Assembly (NCBI GenBank): GCA_002704045.1
Contig: PAFF01000056.1
Location: 1-10,781, forward strand
DNA: 10,781 bases
Reading direction: 5' to 3'
Origin: Fidelibacterota bacterium
Lineage (GTDB): Bacteria; Fidelibacterota; Marinisomatia; SCGC-AAA003-L08; GCA-002704045
The notes below the pieces were generated by a model that was given only the letters and a program-made list of their open reading frames with translations, searched no databases and had not been told where the DNA came from. Made by a program: the position numbers and the translations under genes. Shown piece by piece: positions 1 to 5,916 of the stretch (positions are counted from its first letter, which is position 1; every line of letters starts with the position of its first letter).

Positions 1-16
1 AAATAAACTATTAGTC

Positions 17-76
17 ATGAATGTAAGTATTTACGATTTTTTTGAGCAAACAGCAAAGAAAATAAAGTTACTTAAT
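17..76 (+). pseudogene. possible N-terminal remnant of an adenylation enzyme
   Basis: A plus-strand reading frame opens with ATG at 17 and begins MNVSIYDFFEQTAKK, then stops at 74-76. The first 15 or so residues resemble the start of stand-alone adenylation enzymes, where a short helix ending in FE-x(3)-KK precedes the YPDKIA-type strand. The complete minus-strand enzyme next door starts similarly (MNLTSLPELFIKSKEKYPEK). The resemblance ends near base 62-64, a few bases from the stop codon of the minus-strand gene. With the C-terminal remnant at 1707-1925, it would be the other end of one interrupted gene. Only 16 bases lie upstream, so no ribosome site can be judged. The match is short and could be chance. 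Confidence 0.35.
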
Positions 77-1606
77 TAAATCCTTTATTAATAATTTCCT
101 ATCAATCTTTCCATTGGAATTTAACGGCATTTTTTTAAGTTTTATAAGTTCTCTAGGAAGCATGTATTTTGGTAATTTTTTAGCTAAATCTAATCTCAAT
201 TTCTTGTCATCAAAAAGCTTTTTACCATCTTCAACGTAACAAAGAATTATTTTTTTAGCATTTTGATCATACAAAACTGCGCAATTGGTTATATTTTCAA
301 TGTTAAGAGCTGCTGCCTCAATTTCGCCCAGTTCTATTCTGTATCCCATATGTTTAATTTGAGAATCTGCTCTATTTAAAAAATAAATTAGCCCATTTTT
401 ATCCATTTTAACAATATCACCTGTCTTATATACAATATCCTCATATTTATCATGGGCAGGATTTTGTATAAAAGCTTGTGCGGTAGCTTTTCTGTTATTC
501 CAATAACCCAATGAGAGGCATTTGCCTCTTACATGCAATTCGCCTGGCTCTCCAATTTTAGGAATCTTGCCATTTTTATCAATTATTGTAAGTTCACAGT
601 TATTACATGGGACCCCTATAGGTAGTATCTTTGCTTTATACCTCTTATTAAATTTATAAAAAGTACAATCTACAGTAATTTCTGTTGGGCCATAGAGATT
701 AGCATACTGAGCTTTTGGGAAAGCTTTTACCCATTGGTTAATGTGAGTAACTGACATCTGTTCGCCTGCAAATATCACATATTTAAGCTTAAGTTTATAC
801 TTATCAAGCAAATTTGAATTTGCAATATTCAAAATAATTGAAGGAACCCAAAAAATGATAGTAATTTTAGAATTTTTTAAAAAATCCAGTGTCTTTTTAG
901 GAAATATATAAATTATCTCATTGGGAATGTGCAGCTTTGCACCAGATATAAAAGCAAGATATATATCTAAGACAGAATTATCAAAGTGGAATGGAGCTTG
1001 GCTTGCAAATGAATCAGTTTGTTTTACATTAAAAACACTTTTAGCCCATAAGATATAATCAATAACACTGCCGTGGGAAATTGTCACACCTTTTGGATCG
1101 CCAGTTGAGCCTGATGTAAATATTATATATGCAGGGTCAATATCTATTATTTCATTGACTTTGTCGATTATATTGTCCTCTATTTTTTTTATAAATTTCT
1201 TTTTAAAGTTATTTATTTTGAACTCAGAAAAATCTATAGATGTTTCTTTTTTTAATTTACTATTCTCTTCATCATGTATTACTAAGGCTGGTTTAAGTGT
1301 TTTAAGGATCTTATTTAATCTTATTTTTGGCATGCCCTTGTCAAGAGGAACGTAAATATTTCTGGTCATCATTATTGCCAGCATAATCAGAGGTACGTCT
1401 TTATTTTTATCTGTAAGAATCACAATAGGTTGGTGAGTTTGAGAACATTTTTTTGTAATTAAATTAGCCAGTTTGATTGCATTTTCATAAACATATTCAT
1501 AGCTATACTGACCATAATCGTCTTCAAGGCATATTTTTTCAGGATATTTTTCTTTGGATTTGATAAATAATTCAGGAAGGCTCGTAAGATTCATATTGTT
1601 TTTCAT
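68..1606 (-). CDS. stand-alone amino acid adenylation enzyme (DltA/NRPS A-domain type)
   Basis: This is a 512-residue ANL-superfamily enzyme that would activate a carboxylic acid with ATP and load it on a carrier-protein thiol. All core motifs are present: A3 IIFTSGSTGDPKG (161-173), A4 FHFDNSVLD (206-214), A5 NLYGPTE (303-309), A7 YKTGD (393-397), A8 from NRADSQ to GEIE (411-430), and A10 NGKIDRK with catalytic Lys500. Asp209 sits where GrsA Asp235 binds the alpha-amino group, favouring an amino acid substrate. No carrier or condensation domain is attached, and the length fits DltA (about 500). ATG at 1606 gives MKNNMNLTSL; ATG at 1594 (Met5) is equally plausible and neither has a clear Shine-Dalgarno site. 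The gene opposes the operon to its right and lies between apparent remnants of another adenylation gene. The separate carrier at 2776-3018 is a candidate partner. The specificity cannot be read with confidence. Confidence 0.9.
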   Translation of the reverse strand: MKNNMNLTSLPELFIKSKEKYPEKICLEDDYGQYSYEYVYENAIKLANLITKKCSQTHQPIVILTDKNKDVPLIMLAIMMTRNIYVPLDKGMPKIRLNKILKTLKPALVIHDEENSKLKKETSIDFSEFKINNFKKKFIKKIEDNIIDKVNEIIDIDPAYIIFTSGSTGDPKGVTISHGSVIDYILWAKSVFNVKQTDSFASQAPFHFDNSVLDIYLAFISGAKLHIPNEIIYIFPKKTLDFLKNSKITIIFWVPSIILNIANSNLLDKYKLKLKYVIFAGEQMSVTHINQWVKAFPKAQYANLYGPTEITVDCTFYKFNKRYKAKILPIGVPCNNCELTIIDKNGKIPKIGEPGELHVRGKCLSLGYWNNRKATAQAFIQNPAHDKYEDIVYKTGDIVKMDKNGLIYFLNRADSQIKHMGYRIELGEIEAAALNIENITNCAVLYDQNAKKIILCYVEDGKKLFDDKKLRLDLAKKLPKYMLPRELIKLKKMPLNSNGKIDRKLLIKDLIK

Positions 1607-1674
1607 AATTTTTGTGAACTTTTAATTTTTTGTAATTTTAGAATTAAATCTTCAAATATTAAGATAATTAATTA

Positions 1675-1703
1675 AATATATATACTTTAAAAAGCTTTGT
1701 TAA
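1675..1703 (-). promoter_or_regulatory. candidate sigma70-type promoter for the adenylation gene
   Basis: Read on the minus strand, TTAACA (1703-1698) is followed by 17 bases and TATATT (1680-1675), about 70 bases before the ATG at 1606. Spacing and hexamers are close to the sigma70 consensus. In DNA this AT-rich such matches arise easily by chance. The -35 element lies immediately beside the point where the neighbouring adenylation remnant begins. The rest of the 1607-1706 gap shows nothing else recognisable. Confidence 0.3.
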
Positions 1704-1706
1704 TAA

Positions 1707-1925
1707 AATAATTCTGGGGGTGTAATATACGCTGTTGAAAAAAAAGAAATAATTGCATATTGCGAGCTTAGAAGCCATTTAACAATTAAAGATTTCAGAA
1801 TTAGCTTAAGAGATGTTTTGCCTAGTTACATGATTCCATCAAAAATAGTTGAAGTTGAAAAAATGTCAATGAACACCAATGGTAAAATAGATAGACTGGT
1901 TTATAAAAGGTTATCTCAAGAGTGA
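1707..1925 (+). pseudogene. C-terminal remnant of a second adenylation enzyme
   Basis: A plus-strand frame is open from just after the TAA at 1704-1706 to a TGA at 1923-1925. It has 72 codons and no plausible start codon at its beginning. It reads through GGVIYAVEKKEIIAYCEL, then LPSYMIPSKIVEVEKM, and ends with NTNGKIDRLVYKRLSQE. This is the C-terminal subdomain of an adenylation enzyme, including the LP-x-YM-x-P segment and the A10 motif with its lysine. It parallels residues 438-512 of the minus-strand enzyme but is clearly diverged, so it is not a recent copy. Its stop overlaps the formyltransferase start (GTGA), showing that the intact gene was once coupled to the operon. About 85% of the gene is missing. 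Translation of this piece, if any, would give only an isolated subdomain. Confidence 0.85.
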
Positions 1926-2791
1926 GTCATTCCAACCTGCTAAGATTCATTTTTTTTGGTGAAGATGTTTTTAGTCTCACAGTCTTAGAGTCTTTAGTAA
2001 ACTCAAATTTAAATCTTAAGCCTTTAAATGTGGTCATGCTCAACCCAATATCAACATCAGGTAAACGCCTAGTTAAATATTGTCAAAACAATAATATATC
2101 TATTTTGCAAACAGAATCTGTAAAATCTGAAGAATTTTTGAAAAATTTTGATGGATTATCGTTTGACCTAATTATATCTGCTCATTTTCAGAGAATTCTT
2201 CCAGAAAAGTTATTTAAAAAAGCAAATTTGGGAGGCATAAACCTTCATCCATCACTTTTACCAAAATATCGCGGCATGTCTCCTCAACACTGGCCAATTA
2301 TATTTGGTGATTCAAATACTGGAGTTACAGTTCATTTAATAGACGAGGGAGTTGATACAGGAAATATTTTATGTCAAGAATTAATCTCTTTATCTCCAGA
2401 TATATATATACATGAGTTCCAAAAAAAATTGCTATCAGTTTATAAAAGAATTGTTGTTAATGCAGTAAAAAGATTAATTAATGGTGATAGAGGGACAGTT
2501 CAGCCATCATTAAAATTACCATATTTTGGTAAAATTAAAGATGAGGATATGGTAATTCACGTTAATACTCCGATAGATAGAGCTTACGGTATGATTAGAG
2601 CCTTTTCTTTTCCTTATCAAGGAGCTCGTTTTGGAAATATAAGAATTATGAAGGCTGTTCCGGCAGCAAGTGATATAATTGATTTTTTTAAAAATTCAAA
2701 AGCAGCTTTTGATATTCACGAAAGAAATTCTTCATTTTATCTTGTCCTAAAAGATGGCGCATTGGAATTAATTAAATGGAACAAAATTTGA
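1922..2791 (+). CDS. N-formyltransferase (Fmt/ArnA/sugar formyltransferase fold)
   Basis: A 289-residue protein with an N-terminal N10-formyl-tetrahydrofolate-dependent formyltransferase domain and an Fmt-like C-terminal domain (about 205-289). The catalytic triad is visible: Asn107 and His109 in INLHPSLLPKYRG, and Asp145 in DEGVDTGNI. The spacing equals ArnA Asn102/His104/Asp140. It should formylate a primary amine. Methionyl-tRNA formyltransferase is unlikely from the operon context. One candidate acceptor is the amino sugar made by the downstream dehydratase and aminotransferase. The other is an aminoacyl group on the adjacent carrier protein, as done by the F domain of the LgrA initiation module. 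The GTG start at 1922 overlaps the adenylation remnant's TGA. AAAAGG at 1905-1910 is a reasonable ribosome site, and no ATG lies near the conserved FFG strand. Confidence 0.88.
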   Translation: MSHSNLLRFIFFGEDVFSLTVLESLVNSNLNLKPLNVVMLNPISTSGKRLVKYCQNNNISILQTESVKSEEFLKNFDGLSFDLIISAHFQRILPEKLFKKANLGGINLHPSLLPKYRGMSPQHWPIIFGDSNTGVTVHLIDEGVDTGNILCQELISLSPDIYIHEFQKKLLSVYKRIVVNAVKRLINGDRGTVQPSLKLPYFGKIKDEDMVIHVNTPIDRAYGMIRAFSFPYQGARFGNIRIMKAVPAASDIIDFFKNSKAAFDIHERNSSFYLVLKDGALELIKWNKI

Positions 2792-3018
2792 AAGAGAAGA
2801 TTTTAGAAATAATACAATCCATTCGCCCTGAAATTGAGTTCGATGCAAGCAAAAGAGATCTTTCTTTATTTGGCGTTCTTGATTCTCTAGATATAATATT
2901 GTTAGTTGATGACCTTGAAGCTCAGCTTGGTATTTCAATTGATCCTGAGCATATAACGCCAGAAAATTTCTACTCTTTAGACACCCTATGTGAACTTGTT
3001 AGGAGCCTAAGTAAATGA
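2776..3018 (+). CDS. acyl/peptidyl carrier protein (DltC-like)
   Basis: An 80-residue carrier protein with the four-helix pattern and a phosphopantetheine site at Ser37 in LFGVLDSLDIILLVDDLE. The GVLDSLD motif and the following GISIDPEHITPENFYSLDTL segment resemble DltC and stand-alone peptidyl carrier proteins more than fatty-acid AcpP. This would suit loading by an adenylation enzyme. The ATG at 2776 lies 16 bases inside the end of the formyltransferase, with GGA at 2764-2766 as a modest ribosome site, so the two are probably translationally coupled. Its own stop overlaps the next start. It would carry the activated acyl or aminoacyl intermediate. The phosphopantetheinyl transferase it needs is not in the window. 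Confidence 0.88.
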   Translation: MEQNLKEKILEIIQSIRPEIEFDASKRDLSLFGVLDSLDIILLVDDLEAQLGISIDPEHITPENFYSLDTLCELVRSLSK

Positions 3019-4079
3019 ATCTAAACTTTGATGGCGTCAAAATTACAGGGGTCCAACTTATTTTGCCTAGGCGTGAGATTTCTTTTGACAGTGAAATGGA
3101 TGACTATAACTTTACGTCTGCACAATCAGCCAAACTCAAAGCTGTGATGGGCTACGACAAAAGAAGAATTGTAGAAAATGGTATTACAAGTTCCGATTTA
3201 ATAGTTCAGGGTTTTGAGAAATTAATTAAGTCAGAAGATATTGATCCTAATACTATTGATGCTTTGATTGTAGTAACGCAGACTCCTGATTATATAATGC
3301 CTGGCACAAGTTATATCATTCACAGTCGCCTTTCATTTGGACAAAACATGCTTTGTCTTGATATCAATCAAGGTTGCGCAGGTTATATTGTTGGCCTCAT
3401 GACCGCCTTTTCATTAATTAATAAAAATAACTTTAAAAAAATAGCTTTGGTAAATGTAGACGTTGTTAGTCAACTAGTTGGCCAAAGAGATCGAAACAGC
3501 AGGCCAATTATAGGTGATGCTGGATCCATCACTATTATTGAGTCAGATAAAACCGGGCAACCTATAAATGGCAACATAAAAGTAGACGGTTCTGGGTGGG
3601 ATGCATTAATGGTCCCTGCTGGAGGAATGAAAATTAGATCTAGTCATGAGACATCTATTGTTTCAGAAGATGCTAATGGGAATGAAAGATCTCTTGATAA
3701 TTTAGTTATGAAAGGTGATGCAGTATTTAATTTTGTAATGCAATCTGTTCCAGATATGATTAATAATTTGATGAATGAAAGTAAGCATCAGATATCAGAT
3801 GTCGACAATTTTTTGTTTCATCAACCCAATCCTTTTATGCTTAAGAAACTTGCTAATAAATTAAAAATACCTTTAGAAAAAATGCCTACAAATCTCGTAC
3901 AAAAATATGGAAATTCAAGTGGGGTTTCAATTCCAGCAGTTATTTGTAGTGAATTTGATTTATCTTACTTTAAGAAAAATAGGTTGATATGTATGGCCGG
4001 CTTCGGAGTGGGTCTTACATGGGGTTCGTTATTAATGCGAATGTATGATTTAACATTTTTAGAAGTTTTAGAAGTTTAA
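3015..4079 (+). CDS. 3-oxoacyl-ACP synthase III family (FabH-like ketosynthase)
   Basis: A 354-residue thiolase-fold enzyme of the KAS III type. The Cys-His-Asn triad is intact: Cys121 in DINQGCAGY, His269 in FLFHQPNPF and Asn300 in YGNSSGVSIP. It would be expected to condense a short starter acyl thioester with malonyl-ACP to give a 3-oxoacyl-ACP. It is somewhat longer than housekeeping FabH (about 317-330), and it sits between two carrier proteins rather than beside fabD/fabG/plsX. That argues for a specialised synthase inside a glycan operon. Its start overlaps the preceding carrier gene (ATGA). Its stop is followed by a 23-base gap, the longest up to that point in the operon. The starter unit cannot be predicted from the sequence. 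Other KAS III activities, such as acyl transfer without condensation, remain possible. Confidence 0.9.
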   Translation: MNLNFDGVKITGVQLILPRREISFDSEMDDYNFTSAQSAKLKAVMGYDKRRIVENGITSSDLIVQGFEKLIKSEDIDPNTIDALIVVTQTPDYIMPGTSYIIHSRLSFGQNMLCLDINQGCAGYIVGLMTAFSLINKNNFKKIALVNVDVVSQLVGQRDRNSRPIIGDAGSITIIESDKTGQPINGNIKVDGSGWDALMVPAGGMKIRSSHETSIVSEDANGNERSLDNLVMKGDAVFNFVMQSVPDMINNLMNESKHQISDVDNFLFHQPNPFMLKKLANKLKIPLEKMPTNLVQKYGNSSGVSIPAVICSEFDLSYFKKNRLICMAGFGVGLTWGSLLMRMYDLTFLEVLEV

Positions 4080-4090
4080 TTAAAAAAAAT

Positions 4091-4096
4091 TAGGAG
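4091..4096 (+). promoter_or_regulatory. strong ribosome binding site before the second carrier protein
   Basis: TAGGAG lies 6 bases before the ATG at 4103. It is the best Shine-Dalgarno match in the operon and stands where genes do not overlap. Its position suggests that the second carrier protein starts independently and is made in higher amounts than its coupled neighbours. Confidence 0.7.
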
Positions 4097-4102
4097 ATTT
4101 AT

Positions 4103-4318
4103 ATGGAAGAGCTAATAACTGAGTTATGCGAGATTCTTGAGGTGTCAGATTTACCACTTGACTCTGCATTTAACAGTATGCCTGAATGGGACTCTTTAAA
4201 TGCTCTAACTATTCTTGCTATGCTTGATGCATATGGCATTTCAATGGATGCTGAAAAATTAGAAGAATTTGCGAGTATTTCTATCTTTATAGAATATGTT
4301 TTAGAAAATAAAAAATGA
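4103..4318 (+). CDS. second acyl carrier protein
   Basis: A 71-residue carrier protein with its phosphopantetheine site at Ser31 in MPEWDSLNALTILAMLD. The WDSL signature and short length are common among carrier proteins encoded in O-antigen, flagellin-glycan and secondary-metabolite clusters. It differs clearly from the DltC-like carrier upstream, so the two are not a recent duplicate and probably have different jobs. It follows the FabH-like gene and overlaps the reductase gene (ATGA). This suggests it carries the 3-oxo and then 3-hydroxyacyl intermediate. The acidic helix II expected for partner docking is present but modest. Confidence 0.85.
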   Translation: MEELITELCEILEVSDLPLDSAFNSMPEWDSLNALTILAMLDAYGISMDAEKLEEFASISIFIEYVLENKK

Positions 4319-5040
4319 CAAAGTTATATACATTAATTACAGGGGCGACTTCGAGTATAGGCATGGACATTGCTCATAACCGAGCTAATACTGATAATCT
4401 GCTTTTACATGGTAGAGATCTTGATGCCCTCTCTAAACTAGCTAATGAAATTAGTACAACAAATAATATAAAGATTTGGTGCTTTGATTTTACTGATATT
4501 AATGAATTACATAATGATTTTTCTAGAATGCTCGAGAATGAAAATATTAAAATAAATAAGGTAGTACACGCTGCTGGGCATCTAAAAATTATGCCATTTA
4601 GAGCTTTTAAATATAATGATACTTTGGATATATTTAGTATTAATGTATTTAGCATTATTGAAATTATTCGCGTACTTACCAAAAAAGCTCATAAAGAACA
4701 TTTAGAATCTGTTGTTATGATTTCCGCTTTTTTTAGTAAGTTCGGTGACAAGGGTAACGCAATATATTCTTCATCTAAAGGAGCTTTAAACAGCATAGTT
4801 AAAGGGCTTGCTGCAGAGTTTTCACATGCTCGATTTAACGTCATTATTCTCGGAGCTGTTCGTACAAAAATGACTGAACACTTATTTGAGGCTAATTCAG
4901 ATATGAAACGTTTTGACAGGTATATCTTGGGAACAGGAAATACCAATCAGGTTTCAGTTACCGTAGATTTTTTATTATCTGAGAATCTTTGGATGACTGG
5001 ACAAGAAGTTTTTTTAGATGGCGGAGCTTCGATTGCTTAA
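4315..5040 (+). CDS. short-chain dehydrogenase/reductase, FabG-like
   Basis: A 241-residue classical SDR. The NAD(P)-binding motif TGATSSIG is at 9-16, HGRD (32-35) ends the second strand and hints at NADPH, the NAG-type motif appears as HAAG (85-88), Asn110 is in place, and the YSSSK motif supplies Tyr151 and Lys155. The C-terminus TGQEVFLDGGASIA is typical of 3-oxoacyl-ACP reductases. In context it would reduce the 3-oxoacyl-ACP from the FabH-like synthase to 3-hydroxyacyl-ACP. One oddity: aligned without gaps to FabG on Tyr151, the catalytic serine position is Ala138, with a serine one residue earlier (ISAFF). A sugar-modifying SDR role is possible but the C-terminus favours acyl-ACP. Confidence 0.85.
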   Translation: MTKLYTLITGATSSIGMDIAHNRANTDNLLLHGRDLDALSKLANEISTTNNIKIWCFDFTDINELHNDFSRMLENENIKINKVVHAAGHLKIMPFRAFKYNDTLDIFSINVFSIIEIIRVLTKKAHKEHLESVVMISAFFSKFGDKGNAIYSSSKGALNSIVKGLAAEFSHARFNVIILGAVRTKMTEHLFEANSDMKRFDRYILGTGNTNQVSVTVDFLLSENLWMTGQEVFLDGGASIA

Positions 5041-5058
5041 ACCAAAACGAGATTAAAT

Positions 5059-5916
5059 GTGACTTCAAACACAAAACAGCATTTATTTAAATATGGAAAT
5101 CAGGAAATAAACGCAGAAACTATTTTAGAGATTTTGCGTAATTTTAATTCCGATCAATGCGATGTTCTTTATATCCATTCTGGGATGCAGTTTGGAATGC
5201 CAAATCTCGAGCTTAGTCGATCAGAATTGTTAGATTCACTTGCCAATATTTTATATAAATTAAATGTACAAACCTTGATTATGCCAAGTTATACGTTTAG
5301 TTTTTGCAATGACGAGGTTTTTGATATTGCTTTAACAAGAAGTTCGATGGGGGCACTGAACGAGCATTTGCGAATAAAGCATAACTGGAATCGATCACAC
5401 GATCCATTAATGTCTAATATTCTTTTTGGTGATAAACAAGAGCTTATAAAAGATATAGGTAAGAATTCTATTGGTGAGAGATCCACATTTGATCTATTAG
5501 CTAAATCTGGACTTAAAGTAAAATTTCTTTTTTTAGGACCTCGTGTGCATGATTGCTTTACCTATATGCATTACCTAGAAGCTATGGAAAAAGTCCCATA
5601 CCGATATAATTACGATTTTGAAGGAGTTGTAGTTGATGGTGAACATCAATATGTGGATAAATATTCTCTTTTTATAAGAGATGAAGGTGTTGAAGCTGGC
5701 GGTGGTGCAAAGATATATGAAAATATAATGATAGAACGTAAGTTAGCAAAATATAAGGTGTTAGGAGGGGGAGCTATTACTGTTTTAGATATAGAATCAG
5801 CTCAAAATATGTATATTGAACTATTAAGAGAATCTCCTAATTTTTATATAGAGGAAGTATTTAATACCCCATTTCGTTCAAAAACCTTTAAAAAACGTAA
5901 AATGGTAGCTCTATGA
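5059..5916 (+). CDS. AAC(3)-fold N-acyltransferase, probably acting on an amino sugar
   Basis: A 285-residue protein of the aminoglycoside 3-N-acetyltransferase family. Family signatures in order: MPSYTFSF (75-82), GALNEHLR (98-105), RSHDPLMSN (112-120), SIGERSTFDLLAKSG (137-151), FLFLG (156-160) and MHYLEAMEKVPYR (170-182) with His171 and Glu174 of the HxxE-type site. The same fold is used by AntD and FdhC, which N-acylate dTDP-amino-dideoxy sugars with hydroxyacyl groups. Placed between acyl-building genes and an amino-sugar aminotransferase, this enzyme is the natural bridge. It is very unlikely to be a drug-resistance gene. The GTG start at 5059 is used because the ATG at 5057 is followed directly by TGA. 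The preceding GAGATT is a weak ribosome site. The acyl donor could be ACP- or CoA-bound. Confidence 0.82.
   Translation: MTSNTKQHLFKYGNQEINAETILEILRNFNSDQCDVLYIHSGMQFGMPNLELSRSELLDSLANILYKLNVQTLIMPSYTFSFCNDEVFDIALTRSSMGALNEHLRIKHNWNRSHDPLMSNILFGDKQELIKDIGKNSIGERSTFDLLAKSGLKVKFLFLGPRVHDCFTYMHYLEAMEKVPYRYNYDFEGVVVDGEHQYVDKYSLFIRDEGVEAGGGAKIYENIMIERKLAKYKVLGGGAITVLDIESAQNMYIELLRESPNFYIEEVFNTPFRSKTFKKRKMVAL

Noticed and set aside
60..1710. Invertible DNA segment or transposon carrying the adenylation gene
   Set aside because: I compared the junctions near 60-82 and 1660-1707. Only low-complexity TTAATTAA-type matches occur, with no convincing inverted or direct repeats, recombinase gene or transposase.
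1922..2791. Methionyl-tRNA formyltransferase (fmt)
   Set aside because: The fold is shared, but there is no neighbouring def gene and the protein is first in a carrier-protein/amino-sugar operon, so a dedicated biosynthetic role fits better.
4374..4946. Minus-strand open frames of 102 and 85 codons opposite the SDR gene
   Set aside because: They are antisense to a well-supported SDR, show no family motifs, and look like the by-product of coding composition.
5059..5916. Aminoglycoside resistance gene of the AAC(3) family
   Set aside because: The fold and motifs match, but it is embedded by overlaps between acyl-synthesis and amino-sugar genes, and sugar N-acyltransferases share this fold. 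Nothing suggests a resistance cassette.
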